A stretch of DNA of 64,000 bases from Thermopetrobacter sp. TC1 (GCF_000746275.1 NZ_KN050828.1:475384-539383); one strand, 5' to 3'; positions 44,522-57,100 are shown, counted from the stretch's first letter. Made by a program: numbers and translations. The notes: generated by a model not told the origin, from the sequence alone.

Positions 44522-45874
44522 TCAGCGCCCGGCAATGGTCATGCCCTCCACAAGACATGTGGGCGCATTGCGCGCATCACGGAACTGCAGGTCGTTGGCA
44601 GGGGTGAGATGCAAGAACATCTCCGCGAGATTGCCCGCAATCGTCGCTTCGCTGACCGGATGGGTGATCTCCCCGTTCTCGATCCAGAAGCCGGAAGCAC
44701 CGCGCGAATAATCGCCGGTGACGATGTTCACGCCCATGCCGATCAGCTCGGTGACCAAAAGCCCCTGCCGCACGTTCTTGATCAGGGCATCCGGCGTTTC
44801 CCGGCCGGCGGCGATATAGAAATTGGTGGAAGCCGGCGAAGGCGGCCCGCCGACGCTGCGGCTGGCATGTCCGTTGCTCTTCATTGAAAGCTGGCGCGCC
44901 GTTGCCAGATCCAGCAGCCAGTGGGCAAGAACACCATCATCAACAACAGCCAGCCGCTCCGGTTTTAGCCCCTCGCCATCGAAGGGCTTGCTGGCCAGCC
45001 CGCGTGTCATGAACGGATCGTCGATGACGGAAACGCCTTCTGCCAGAATGCGCGCACCCATCCTGTCCTTGAGGAAGGAGCCGCCGCGCGCAATGTTCTG
45101 ACCATTGATGGCGGCGGCAAGATGCCCGGCCAGAGAAGCGGCCACGCGCGCCTCGAAAATGACCGGTGCGCCGCTTAAAGAGTCAGGCTTTCTGGGATGC
45201 AGCCGCCGCACCGCCCGTTCGCCCGCCTGGCGCCCGATCTGCTGCGGATTCTCCAGATCCTGAAAATGGCAGCGGCTGTCATAATCCCAGTCGCGCTGCA
45301 TGTCCGCGCCGGTGCCGGCGATGACGGAGGCGTAAACGCCATAGGACGTGCGGCTGTAACTGCCGAGAAAGCCGTTGCTGGCGGCAAGAACCACCACACG
45401 GCGGGAAGCGGAAGCCCCCGCACCGGAAGACTTGCTCACACCATCCACGGCAAGCGCCGCCGCTTCGCAGCTCAGCGCCAGCTCTTCCAGCCGGTTTTCA
45501 GAAACGGCAAAGCCGTCGTCGATATCCAGATCCGGCAGATCGCGCGCCAGCATCTCCTCCGGCGCCAGCGCCGCATGCGGATCCTCCGGCGCCACCCTGG
45601 CCATGGCCACGGCACGTTCCGCCGCTTCCGCAAGATCGGCATGCAGGGGATCGCCCAGGGAAACCACTGCCTGGCGCTTGCCGCAAAACACGCGCAAGCC
45701 CATGGACAGCCCGTCAGAGCGCTCCAGATGCTCCAGGGCGCCGTCGCGCACGGAGACCTCGACACTTTCACCGCCCGCCACCACAACATCGGCGGCATCC
45801 GCGCCCGCCTGCCGGGCCTTCTGCAGGGCCTCTTCCGCCACGCGTTCATACGGGCCGGTGTCGATCTCGCTCAT
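44522..45874 (-). CDS. pmbA: TldD/PmbA family metalloprotease
   Basis: 450 residues from ATG 45874. The PmbA/TldE pattern is clear: VSVRDGALEHLERSDGLSMGLRV near the N terminus and GLLVTELIGMGVNIVTGDYSRGASGFWIENG toward the C terminus. In E. coli it forms a heterodimeric protease with TldD that processes small peptides such as microcin B17; no tldD is in the window. The CysQ-like gene follows 10 bp downstream. Confidence 0.94.
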   Translation of the reverse strand: MSEIDTGPYERVAEEALQKARQAGADAADVVVAGGESVEVSVRDGALEHLERSDGLSMGLRVFCGKRQAVVSLGDPLHADLAEAAERAVAMARVAPEDPHAALAPEEMLARDLPDLDIDDGFAVSENRLEELALSCEAAALAVDGVSKSSGAGASASRRVVVLAASNGFLGSYSRTSYGVYASVIAGTGADMQRDWDYDSRCHFQDLENPQQIGRQAGERAVRRLHPRKPDSLSGAPVIFEARVAASLAGHLAAAINGQNIARGGSFLKDRMGARILAEGVSVIDDPFMTRGLASKPFDGEGLKPERLAVVDDGVLAHWLLDLATARQLSMKSNGHASRSVGGPPSPASTNFYIAAGRETPDALIKNVRQGLLVTELIGMGVNIVTGDYSRGASGFWIENGEITHPVSEATIAGNLAEMFLHLTPANDLQFRDARNAPTCLVEGMTIAGR

Positions 45875-45985
45875 GCTCTTAAATCCCTGCCACGCTGAAT
45901 GTGCGCCCAACGGGCGGAAAACGTGCCTTCCCGCAAAAGCTCCGTGCGCTTTAAGCAAACAGCCCGCTTGAAAATCCGGATGTCC

Positions 45986-47244
45986 TTACGGGCGTGTCTG
46001 GCCGTCTCCCCGCACTTGATACTTGAAGGTGGTGAGCTGTTCCAGCCCCACCGGTCCGCGGGCGTGAATGCGGCCGGTGGCGATGCCGATTTCGGCACCG
46101 AAGCCGAATTCGCCGCCATCGGCAAACTGGGTGGAGGCATTGCGCATGACAATGGCGCTGTCCACCTCGCGCAAGAAGGTCTCGGCGGTCTCGTCATTTT
46201 CGGTAATGATGGCGTCGGTATGCTGCGAGCCATAGCGGCGGATGTGCTCAATGGCGCCTTTCACGCCATCCACGAGCTTCACCGAGATGATGGGCGCCAG
46301 ATATTCCGTGGACCAGTCTTCCTCGCTCGCCGGCTTCACGCGCGGATCCACCGCCTGCGTGGCCTCATCGCCGCGCACTTCGCAGCCGGCATCGAGCAGA
46401 GCCTTGACCACCGGCGCCAGCAGCGTATCCCGCGCCGCAGCATCCACGAGGGCGGTTTCCGTGGCACCGCAGATGCCGGGGCGGCGCATCTTGGCATTCA
46501 CGGTCACGGCCACGGCCTTCTCAACATCGGCGTCGCGGTCGATATAGGTGTGGCACAGGCCCTCGAGATGGGCGAAAACGGGCACGCGCGCCTCCTCCTG
46601 CACCCGCGCCACCAGGGACTTGCCGCCGCGCGGCACGATGACGTCAATGGCGCCATTGAGCCCTTTCAGCATCTCGCCCACCGCGGCGCGATCCGTCGTC
46701 GGCACCATCTGGATGGCCTCTCGCGGCAGGCCGGCCTCCTCCAGCCCCTGCTGCAGGCATTCCACGAGAATGGTGGAAGAGCGGAACGAATCCGAACCGC
46801 CGCGCAAGATCGCGGCGTTGCCCGACTTCATGCACAAGGCGCCGGCATCGGCCGTCACATTGGGGCGGGATTCATAAATGATGCCGATCACGCCGATCGG
46901 CACGCGCACCCGCGCGATCTTCAGGCCATTGGGCCGCTCCCATTCCGCCATGACCGAGCCCACCGGATCCGGCAGGGCGGCGATGGCCTCAAGCCCGGCG
47001 GCGATGGCCTCCACCCGGTTGTCATCAAGCATGAGCCGGTCGATGAAGGCATCGGTGCGGCCCGCGTCCCGGGCGGCCTGCACGTCTTCGGCATTGGCCT
47101 TGATGATCTCGTCCTTGCGCGAACGGATGATGCGCGCCATGGCTTTCAGCGCAGCATCCTTCGCCTCCGTGGCCGCATGGGCCAGGGCTTCGGCGGCGGC
47201 GCGCGCCTTCTGGCCCACGTCCGCCATGAGGGCGGTGATGTCCT

Positions 47245-47248
<4 letters not shown>
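45986..47248 (-). CDS. proA: Glutamate-5-semialdehyde dehydrogenase
   Basis: Second step of proline synthesis, reducing glutamyl phosphate with NADPH. 420 residues with the catalytic C260 in [15 protein letters not shown], the [18 protein letters not shown] cofactor region and GGSDSFRSS. It overlaps the proB stop by 4 bp. Between its stop and pmbA lie 111 bp. Confidence 0.97.
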
Positions 47249-49523
<2,275 letters not shown>

Positions 49524-49555
49524 TCATCCTGCGTGCCACGTTATGCGCATGACAT

Positions 49556-49608
49556 GAAAAAGCAAAGGCCGGCCGATCTTTCCCGATGGGGCAAAGACCG
49601 CCGGCCTT
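49556..49608 (-). terminator. Terminator after rpmA
   Basis: Minus-strand arms AAGGCCGGC and GCCGGCCTT (9 bp), with further imperfect pairing inside (GTCTTTGCCC and GGGAAAGAT), then TTTGCTTTTTC. It would reduce read-through from the ribosomal genes into obgE. Confidence 0.75.
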
Positions 49609-49672
49609 GCATGAGATGTCTTCAGGCCCGTCCCTTACGCATGCGGGCACGGGCCGGGATGACGCCGGCGGC

Positions 49673-49930
49673 TCACTCCGCCGGGATCACCGACACGTAG
49701 GAACGCCCGCCACGGGACGTGTGAAACTTCACCGTGCCTTCCACGAGGGCAAAGAGCGTATGATCCTTGCCCATGCCCACGTTCTCGCCGGGATGCCACT
49801 TCGTGCCCCGCTGGCGCACGATGATGTTGCCGGGAATGACATGCTCGCCACCGAACTTCTTCACGCCCAGGCGCTTGCCAACCGAATCGCGCCCGTTGCG
49901 AGACGAGCCGCCTGCTTTCTTGTGTGCCAT
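49673..49930 (-). CDS. rpmA: Ribosomal protein bL27
   Basis: 85 residues; N terminus [19 protein letters not shown] and the core [21 protein letters not shown] are the standard L27 sequence. It lies 187 bp after rplU on the same strand, followed by a terminator and obgE. Its N-terminal tail reaches the peptidyl-transferase centre. Confidence 0.99.
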   Translation of the reverse strand: MAHKKAGGSSRNGRDSVGKRLGVKKFGGEHVIPGNIIVRQRGTKWHPGENVGMGKDHTLFALVEGTVKFHTSRGGRSYVSVIPAE

Positions 49931-50117
49931 GGCTCAAGCCTCCTGCAGTGTTTTCCTCTGGAGCGGGGCCGCTTTCTGGCTGGCCATGGGAGGCCTGAAC
50001 AGCCCTTTTGCACGGCGCCTTTCGCTCCGGATGATCGCCTTTCTGTTCAACCTGCCGGGAATGTGCCCGCTCAATACCTTTTCTTCAAGAGGGGCAGGGC
50101 GGGCTGATCAAGGCAGG

Positions 50118-50804
50118 TCATGAATCCTTCTTTGCCGCCTTCTTCTGATCCACCTTCGCCCGCGGCGCCTTGCCGGCCATCAGCTCCTTGGCCTGCTCGA
50201 TCCATTCCTCACGCTCGATGCGGCCGCCGAGCTTGAGCTTCTCATCAAGTTCCTTGGCCTGTTCCGGCGTGAGCTCCGCAATCTGCTTGAAGGTGGTGAT
50301 GCCGGCCTCGCGCAGCTTCTTCTCCAGCACCGGACCGACGCCGGACAGCAGCGAAAGGTCATCACCGCCCTCGGCCTTGGCCGCCTCCTTGCTGGCAGGC
50401 TTGTCCTTTGCGGCTGCGGCATCGGCCTTGGCCTTTTCCGCATCCTTCTTGCCGGAGGCGGCTTTCTTGGGGCTGACGGACGGCTTCTTGCCGTCGGTGA
50501 GGATCTCCAGCACCCGCAGCACCGTATAGTGCTGGCGATGGCCCTTCTTGCGGCGATAATGCTTGCGGCGCTTCTTCTTGAAGATGATGATCTTCGGCCC
50601 GCGCTTCTGCTCCACAAGCTCGCAGGCCACGGAGGCGCCGTCCACGAAAGGCGTGCCCACGTGCAGCCCGGAATCGGTCGCCACCATCAGCACCTGATCG
50701 AGAACGACCGTGGCGCCCGGCTCGCCCTTAAGTTTCTCAACCTCGATCACATCCTGCGGCGCCACCCGATACTGCTTGCCGCCGGTTTTCACGATTGCAT
50801 ACAT
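50118..50804 (-). CDS. rplU: Ribosomal protein bL21 with a C-terminal helix-hairpin-helix-like extension
   Basis: 228 residues from ATG 50804; ordinary L21 is about 103. Residues 1-103 are L21 ([14 protein letters not shown], ending with the basic [19 protein letters not shown] and a terminal block). A Lys/Ala-rich linker (about 104-150) follows, then a domain [18 protein letters not shown] and [22 protein letters not shown] that resembles a helix-hairpin-helix as in other extended alphaproteobacterial L21 proteins. ATG 50855 would add 17 residues. The extension's role is unknown. Confidence 0.95.
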   Translation of the reverse strand: MYAIVKTGGKQYRVAPQDVIEVEKLKGEPGATVVLDQVLMVATDSGLHVGTPFVDGASVACELVEQKRGPKIIIFKKKRRKHYRRKKGHRQHYTVLRVLEILTDGKKPSVSPKKAASGKKDAEKAKADAAAAKDKPASKEAAKAEGGDDLSLLSGVGPVLEKKLREAGITTFKQIAELTPEQAKELDEKLKLGGRIEREEWIEQAKELMAGKAPRAKVDQKKAAKKDS

Positions 50805-51295
50805 GGCGAAGTGTCCTTCCTTCTTTCTTGCCTTTTGTTTTCGCCTGCGCCGCACGGCGCCGCCGCTTTTCGGGGCCAGGAAGAGGCCACCACATGCAAG
50901 GGGCGGACTTGTATCGTTGTTGTTCTTGCCTGGGGCAGCAGGCCGGATTTCACTCGTTTTTCCGCTTCAGGCACTTCCCGCGGACGGGAAGGCAAGGCGG
51001 CGAAACAAGCACAAAAACGGCAGGCCTTGAATAAAAAGCCCGCCGCAGGTTGCGCGGAGATATGCCACAAAGCCCTTTTGCCGGTCAAGCGCATAAACAC
51101 GTGCGCGATGCGAAAGATCATTCCCCGGCAGCCAAGCTGAGGCAGCCGGGCGCGGCCAACTGGAAAGAGAATGGGCTTTCCAGTGCCTTCAGCCTCAATG
51201 ATATTTAAGGAGAACGCCAAAAGGCGCCCCCTTGAGAAACGGCACAAGCTGCGCTATGTCCCTCTTCGCCCCGCGGAACGATCGTTTCCTTGACC
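50805..51295. other. Intergenic region upstream of rplU
   Basis: 491 bp between rplU and tRNA-Ser. It carries a candidate rplU promoter (listed separately). Just downstream of that promoter a minus-strand CCGC-GCAACCT-GCGG hairpin precedes CGGGCTTTTTATTC, possibly a leader element. No protein gene is convincing. Confidence 0.6.
51060..51088 (-). promoter_or_regulatory. Candidate promoter of rplU-rpmA
   Basis: TTGACC (51088-51083) and GCATAT (51065-51060) are spaced by 17 bases on the minus strand, about 255 bp before the rplU ATG. Confidence 0.45.
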
Positions 51296-51385
<90 letters not shown>

Positions 51386-51427
51386 TTCACTGTGCTGGGC
51401 TGTATTTTCCTGATCAGGGCGGATGGT

Positions 51428-53572
51428 CTATCGGGCCGGGCCGAAGTTCTGGATGCGGCGGCGGCCGTCTGCTCCGCGGCTGATGGTGCGGCGGGCGGGG
51501 CGGAAGTTGTAGCGCTTTTCGCGCGGCTGCCTTTCAGGCCGGAATTCCGGTGCCGTTGGCATATCTGCCCGGGGTTCCGGCTGCGGGGTGCCGCCAAAGA
51601 TGCGGGTGAGAAAACCAACGAGGCCGCCATTGTTCCTTTGCGCCACCCGTCTTTCCTCCTCCCAGGGAGCCAGATCGGTCTCGGGCGCATACGTGCCGGG
51701 AAGCGGCGTGGCCGGACGGTTTTTCAGGGCCCTTTCCATGACGGCTTTCCAGATGCGGGCGGGAAATGAGCCCCCCGTGACCCGGCGCATGGGCGTGTTG
51801 TCATCGTTGCCAAGCCAGACACCGGCAACAAGCCCTGAGGTGTAGCCGACGAACCAGGCATCGCGATAGTTCTGGGTGGTGCCGGTCTTGCCGCCAATGT
51901 CACGCCCCGGAATTCGCGCGGCCTTGCCCGTGCCATAGGCGACGACCCCGCGCATCATCTCGTTCATGGCGCCAAGATCCGCCGGTTCGATCACCTGACC
52001 GAGACCGGAGCCCTTGCGTTCATAGAGCACCTTGCCGTCACGGGTGGTGATGCGGGTGACGATATAGGGCACCACCGCCTTGCCGCCGTTGGCAAAAGGC
52101 GCATAGGCGCCCACCAGCTCCAGCAGCGAAACCTCGGACACGCCAAGGGCCAGCGCGGGAACGGGATTGAGCGGAGAGGTGATGCCGAGGCGATAGGCCG
52201 TCGCCGCCACGTTCTCCGGCCCCACGGCCACGCACAACCGCACCGCCACGGTATTCAGCGACAGGGCCAGCGCCTTCTTCAGGGTGACCTCGCCATAATA
52301 TTTGCGGCCATAGTTTTCCGGCCGATACTTGCCGATCTGCAAGGGCGCATCGAGCACGATGCTGTCCGGCGTCCAGCCCATTTCCAGCGCCGTGAGATAG
52401 ACGAAGGGCTTGAAGGCCGAACCGGGCTGACGGCGGGCCTTGACGGCACGATTGAACTGACTGCGCTTGTAGGAAACACCGCCGACCATGGCCTTGACAG
52501 CGCCATCGGCGGCCATGACCACCATCGCCCCCTGCGAAAAGCGCCGTTTTTTGCCATACTTGCGAACCGTGCGCACGAGCGTTTGTTCGGCCTTGCGCTG
52601 AATGGCGGCATCGAGCGTGGTTTCCACCACGATCGACTGCTTGAAATCACCTATGAGATCAGGCAGCTGATCCACCACCCAGTCCACGATGTATTGCGTG
52701 GCCGAAACATAGGCGGATGGCTTGACGGGGTTGGCGCCCTTCAGGGCATTACGGGCCTCTTCCTCGGTGATGAAGCCCTGCTCGCGCATGGCCTCAATGA
52801 CGAGGGCTGCGCGTTTTTTCGCTCTCTCGGGATGGAGAATGGGGTTGTATCGCGCCGGCGCCTTGAGCATGCCGGCGAGGATGGCCGCTTCGCCAAGTGT
52901 CAGCTCACGCGCCGACTTGCCGAAATATTTCTGCGCCGCCTTTTCAATGCCCACCGCACCGGCGCCGAAATAGACGCGGTTGAGGTAAAGCTGCAGGATC
53001 TCGTCCTTGGAATAGCGGCTTTCCAGCCACAGGGCGAGGATGGCTTCCTGGAACTTGCGCTTGAGGGTGCGCTCCGGCTTGAGGAACAGGTTCTTGGCCA
53101 GCTGCTGCGTCAAGGTGGAGCCGCCCTGCACCACGCGCCCGGCCCGGAAATTGACCCAGGCGGCACGGGCCAGGCCAAGCGGATCGACGCCGAAATGATG
53201 ATAGAAGCGGCGATCCTCGATGGCGATGACGGCCTGGGGCACATAGCGTGGCAGTTCCGAAAGCCTGGCCTCGTCGCCGAAGAACGATCCGCGCTCGGCG
53301 ATGACCTGACCATCGGCGGAAACGAGCATGATGCCGGGCTTGCGTTCCGGAATCCTGAACAGGCCGTCGGAATCGATGGTCATGAAGACATAGACCGTGG
53401 CCGCGCCCAGCAGGATCGCGCCCCAGATGGCAAGGGTGAACATCCAGCCAAGCAGGCGGAAAACGAGAGGACGGCGGCGCCGGCGTTCACGGCGGCTCAT
53501 GGCCTTTCTGCCCGCGCTGCCGGCTTTCGCCGTTTTCGTCCTGCCCTTTTTGCCTGTCGTCTTGCGTGCCAC
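51428..53572 (-). CDS. Class A penicillin-binding protein (PBP1a-like)
   Basis: Bifunctional peptidoglycan synthase of 714 residues. A very basic N-terminal ~35 residues (SRRERRRRRP) precedes a membrane helix (about 37-60). GT51: E119 (AIEDRRFYHHFG) and QGGSTLTQQLAKNLFL. Transpeptidase: S385-x-x-K388, S438-L-N440, K562-TGT. A short Pro/Arg tail follows. Unlike the PBP at 26687 its basic residues are mainly at the cytoplasmic end. The heparinase-family gene lies upstream on the same strand. Confidence 0.94.
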   Translation of the reverse strand: MARKTTGKKGRTKTAKAGSAGRKAMSRRERRRRRPLVFRLLGWMFTLAIWGAILLGAATVYVFMTIDSDGLFRIPERKPGIMLVSADGQVIAERGSFFGDEARLSELPRYVPQAVIAIEDRRFYHHFGVDPLGLARAAWVNFRAGRVVQGGSTLTQQLAKNLFLKPERTLKRKFQEAILALWLESRYSKDEILQLYLNRVYFGAGAVGIEKAAQKYFGKSARELTLGEAAILAGMLKAPARYNPILHPERAKKRAALVIEAMREQGFITEEEARNALKGANPVKPSAYVSATQYIVDWVVDQLPDLIGDFKQSIVVETTLDAAIQRKAEQTLVRTVRKYGKKRRFSQGAMVVMAADGAVKAMVGGVSYKRSQFNRAVKARRQPGSAFKPFVYLTALEMGWTPDSIVLDAPLQIGKYRPENYGRKYYGEVTLKKALALSLNTVAVRLCVAVGPENVAATAYRLGITSPLNPVPALALGVSEVSLLELVGAYAPFANGGKAVVPYIVTRITTRDGKVLYERKGSGLGQVIEPADLGAMNEMMRGVVAYGTGKAARIPGRDIGGKTGTTQNYRDAWFVGYTSGLVAGVWLGNDDNTPMRRVTGGSFPARIWKAVMERALKNRPATPLPGTYAPETDLAPWEEERRVAQRNNGGLVGFLTRIFGGTPQPEPRADMPTAPEFRPERQPREKRYNFRPARRTISRGADGRRRIQNFGPAR

Positions 53573-53779
53573 GGATGTTCCTCGTCAATGACGGCTGGCC
53601 TTCATGGACTGACTCGTCGGCGATCGTGTCAGCAACATGGCAGAGCGAAGATGAACCGTTGATGAGCGATCCCGTGTGGCTGCCGCGCCTGTCTTATGCA
53701 GGTATCTGTATCCCTTTCTGCGATTTTTGAAGGGGTCCCGCCTTTCATGCAGGAGGGCGGCTGTTTCATGAAGGGGTTC

Positions 53780-55552
53780 TTATGCAAGCGGCAGCTCCGG
53801 GCCGGGTTCGGCACGGCGGGTGCGGCGGCGCTTTTCTGCGGCCGGATCCCGCTGCAAGCGCCAGCGAAGAAGGGCACCGTTCTCACCGACAAGCGCCTGA
53901 AGGACGATCTGTTTGGTGCGCCGCAAACCCATCGATGAGGTGAGGTAGACGCTGTTTTCCAGCATCAGGTCGCTGTTGCGGGCCTCAAAGCGCCATACGC
54001 TCTTGTCTGGCAACACGAGAAGCACGGACTTGCCGTCTCGCGCCGGCGCCGCCTGAACCGCGGGATGGAGATGAAAGCGGATGATGAAGAGATCCCGCGC
54101 CGCGGGGCGCCCCGTGCCCGCAGGCACCAGCGCATCTTCTCCCACGAGCTGCGTGCCATCGGCATGGAGATAGATGCGGCGGCGGCATTCGTATCCATCC
54201 TGCGCCGCCCAGGCATCGTGTTCGGCCTGAAGGAGCTGGCCCTGCGCGGAAGAGGTGACTTCGGCTTGCACCGTGCGCGGGCCGATGATGGGATCCTCGC
54301 GCATGAGAAGACGCCAGAAACGGCCCGTGAGCAAACGGCCGGCATCACGGTCGCCCAAAGTGGGGGCGGAATGGGCCGCGGTGCGTCGCGCGGCACGGCG
54401 CCATTCAGCAGACGGAAAGCGCGGCGCGCCGCAGGAGGTGATTACGCGATGGCCGCCATGGGAAAACTCGAAGGCGAGCGTGGAAAGCGCCGCCTGCGGA
54501 TTGACATGGGACGGCGCCGGATAGCCGACATCGGCAATCAGCAGGGACTGCCCCTGCTGCAGGCGGGCATATCCGGCATGACAGGCATGCACAAGCGGCA
54601 GGCCGCAGACGTCATCCTCCTCCAGAACCGCGGTGAGACGCGCGGCCAGGAGATCGGAAACACCATGAAACAGCGCAAGGCCGCCATCGCCATGACGGAA
54701 AAACCGCAGCGCGGGCATGGCCCTTTCCAGCGCGGAAGTCAGAGCGGCGGGAAGCGGCAGGCGCGCCTCCTTCATCGCGCGACGCAGAGGAAGGAGGTGG
54801 GCCACGATTTCCAGCAGAATGGCAGGCGAGCGCGAAATGTGGCCGCCATCGGGCAGGATCTGCTCGGAAAGCAGCGTGCCGAGCTCCTTCAACGAGCGTT
54901 CGCGCAAATTCGCAAGGCCGTTGAGCGCGATGCTGGCATTGGCCAGAGCAATGGCGGCCAAAAGCCGCTCATGCGGCACGGTGATGCGCGGCAGCACCCG
55001 CAGGAGACGGCGCACATGCCAGGCGAGCAGGCGGAAGAAGGTCTCGGCATAGGCTTCGGACGCGCCGGCAAGCAGGCGCGGTGCGGCGCTGATGAGATGC
55101 ACAAGCCGCCGGGCCATGACCGCAGGCTCGTAAGCCTCGCGCGGCAGGCGGGCGCGGCGCGTGGCCCATTCCGCCACCAGGGTGCGGGCATGAACCCGCC
55201 AGAGGATGCGTTCGCCGTCAAGCAGGGCATGCAGCCATTCAAAGCCATGAAGCGCGCGGGCAAATTCCGGCGTGGGCGGGGTTACGTCAAAGATGATCTC
55301 GCCCGCACAGGCAACCTCCCCACCGGCAAAGGCGAAGTGCCCGGCATAGAGCGCATCGGCGTCATAACGATGAGCCGGCGCAGGCGGCGCCAGCGGCTGG
55401 GCCAGGCCGGCAACCCGTATAGCCAGCGCCGTCTGCGGGCGCAGCCGCGCCATGACCTCGGAAGCATATTGCCGCAATGCGCTGCCCCAAAGGGCGAGCG
55501 CGGATCCGGGCGCTCCCTGCAAGGCGGGCGTTATGGCCTGTGCGCGAGACAT
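53780..55552 (-). CDS. Heparinase II/III family protein
   Basis: 590 residues. The N-terminal half is an alpha-helical domain; the C-terminal half has the heparinase II/III beta region (GGHRVITSCGAP, RRTAAHSAPTLGDRDAGRLL, LFIIRFHLHPAVQAA). The AAHSAP histidine-serine signature is the family mark. In related genomes this gene sits beside purH, and a cell-wall polysaccharide role is suspected; activity is not known. The C-terminal 25 residues are basic. Start ATG 55552. Confidence 0.85.
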   Translation of the reverse strand: MSRAQAITPALQGAPGSALALWGSALRQYASEVMARLRPQTALAIRVAGLAQPLAPPAPAHRYDADALYAGHFAFAGGEVACAGEIIFDVTPPTPEFARALHGFEWLHALLDGERILWRVHARTLVAEWATRRARLPREAYEPAVMARRLVHLISAAPRLLAGASEAYAETFFRLLAWHVRRLLRVLPRITVPHERLLAAIALANASIALNGLANLRERSLKELGTLLSEQILPDGGHISRSPAILLEIVAHLLPLRRAMKEARLPLPAALTSALERAMPALRFFRHGDGGLALFHGVSDLLAARLTAVLEEDDVCGLPLVHACHAGYARLQQGQSLLIADVGYPAPSHVNPQAALSTLAFEFSHGGHRVITSCGAPRFPSAEWRRAARRTAAHSAPTLGDRDAGRLLTGRFWRLLMREDPIIGPRTVQAEVTSSAQGQLLQAEHDAWAAQDGYECRRRIYLHADGTQLVGEDALVPAGTGRPAARDLFIIRFHLHPAVQAAPARDGKSVLLVLPDKSVWRFEARNSDLMLENSVYLTSSMGLRRTKQIVLQALVGENGALLRWRLQRDPAAEKRRRTRRAEPGPELPLA

Positions 55553-55629
55553 GGACGGTTTCCCTGGCTGATATGGAGGCGAATCACTTCAGCCCCCTGC
55601 ATTGCGCATGCCGATTGAACGACAGCCAG

Positions 55630-55665
55630 GGTTAACGAATGGATAACGGAAAGATTCCGTTAACC
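55630..55665. promoter_or_regulatory. Inverted repeat upstream of the heparinase-family gene
   Basis: Arms GGTTAACG and CGTTAACC, 8 bp and exact, 20 bases apart, extending with an AAT/ATT pair inside. Inside it lies TTAA-N7-ATAA, one base off a CtrA box. It lies 78 bp before the start codon; an operator is a possibility. Confidence 0.4.
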
Positions 55666-55723
55666 GAAAGCGGTGATCCGGGTCTCTGCGACTGGCATCG
55701 ATACGCTGAAGATCAGGCCCGGA

Positions 55724-56896
55724 TCAGTCCAGGAGATAGTCGATACTGATGCGGTCCGCGGCGACGGGGCGGAATTTTTCATCAGCGTAGCGCACGTGAT
55801 CCGGATGATCGCGGTAGCTGGCGATAACCTCCTCGTGCGCGAAACGGATCAGCCAGGCATGGCGATAGCGGGCATCGGGCCTGACCGCCGTGCCGGTATC
55901 CACCCGCCGCACGCCCGGAATGCGCGAAAGCACCTTGCGGCCTTCCTCGATGCGCCGCCGGGTTTCCTCCTCGTCGATGCCTTCGACGTTGTAGATGATG
56001 AGGTGCTCCACCTCCCGCCAGGGCTGTGCCGCTTTCAGAACCTCTCCGGCCCTGCCGGCGCTGCCCCAGAGGCGAATGCAGCGGATGCATTCCTCGGCGA
56101 TCGCCCGGCGCACGCCTTTCATCAGACCGGTATAGCCCTGGGCATTGTCCCGGACATTGGCGGCGATGATACGGGCGGCGGCATCGGACAGGGCCGTATA
56201 ATAGTTGATCTTGCTGACCCCGTGCGCGATCAGGCGCCGGAACTGTTCATCGGACAGGCCGGTGCCTCCGTGAATGACGAGGGGAATGCCCAGCCGCTCG
56301 TTGATGGCGGCGAGGCGTTCGAAATCCAGGCGCGGCTCTCCCTTCATGCGGCCATGCACCGTGCCGATGGAAACGGCGAGAAAATCCACGCCTGTTTCGG
56401 CCACGAAGCGCTCCGCTTCCTCTGGGGTGGTGTAGGCGATCTCTCCCGGATGGCGTTCGGCATCCTCGCCCTCGACACCGGGCACATACCCCAGCTCGCC
56501 TTCCACGGGCACGCCACAGGCATGGGCCATGTCCACCACCTCGCGGGTGATGCGCACGTTCTCGTCAAAGGGATGATGGGAGGCATCGACCATGACGCCG
56601 GTGCAGCCGAGATTGATCCCGCGCACGGCCGAGTCCAGCGAGTGGCCATGATCGAGATGAATGGCGACGGGCACGCTGGCGCGGCGGGCGGCAGCGACGG
56701 TGGCGGCCATGGCCAGCTCGAAATCGAAATAGTCGAAATGGGATTCGGCAAGGCTCAGGATCACCGGCGCCTCGGTCTCTTCCGCCGCCTGCATGATCGC
56801 TTCCAGGAAATGCAGAGAGACGAGATCAAATGCGGCAATCGCATAGCCGTTTTCATGGGCATGCGTGAGCATGTCCTTCATGTGCACAAGCGGCAT
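55724..56896 (-). CDS. Class II fructose/tagatose-bisphosphate aldolase fused to a Dabb domain
   Basis: 390 residues. Residues 1-~288 are a zinc class II aldolase: catalytic D82 and zinc ligand H83 (AIHLDHGHSLD), E134 (VEGELG), H181 (GTVHGRM) and H209 (LVIHGGTGLSDE). The sequence VHGRMKGEPRLDF is of the KbaY/GatY type. Residues ~296-388 match a Dabb (stress-responsive alpha-beta barrel) domain (EVEHLIIYNVEG, SYRDHPDHVRYADEKF, RISIDYLL). A C-terminal Dabb fusion is unusual. Whether fructose or tagatose bisphosphate is the substrate is open. Confidence 0.88.
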   Translation of the reverse strand: MPLVHMKDMLTHAHENGYAIAAFDLVSLHFLEAIMQAAEETEAPVILSLAESHFDYFDFELAMAATVAAARRASVPVAIHLDHGHSLDSAVRGINLGCTGVMVDASHHPFDENVRITREVVDMAHACGVPVEGELGYVPGVEGEDAERHPGEIAYTTPEEAERFVAETGVDFLAVSIGTVHGRMKGEPRLDFERLAAINERLGIPLVIHGGTGLSDEQFRRLIAHGVSKINYYTALSDAAARIIAANVRDNAQGYTGLMKGVRRAIAEECIRCIRLWGSAGRAGEVLKAAQPWREVEHLIIYNVEGIDEEETRRRIEEGRKVLSRIPGVRRVDTGTAVRPDARYRHAWLIRFAHEEVIASYRDHPDHVRYADEKFRPVAADRISIDYLLD

Positions 56897-57100
56897 GGCC
56901 TGACCTCCGGTTTTCTCTGCCCAAAAGCCCTGATCTGTGCGCAGCAGGGATGTATGCTCCCGCCACGGCCCGTTACGGCATTTTGCGCTGTCAGTCTTTC
57001 GGATGACGGGCGAAAATCAAGCTGGCCGGGGCGGCTTTTCCACGAAGCGTTTCTTAAAAAGCCGCAAGAAACGCCCCTGAAAATCGCGTGCGTGAAGCAG

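Noticed and set aside
54065-55618. 517-codon frame antisense to the heparinase-family gene
   Set aside because: Arg/Gly-rich shadow without known domains.
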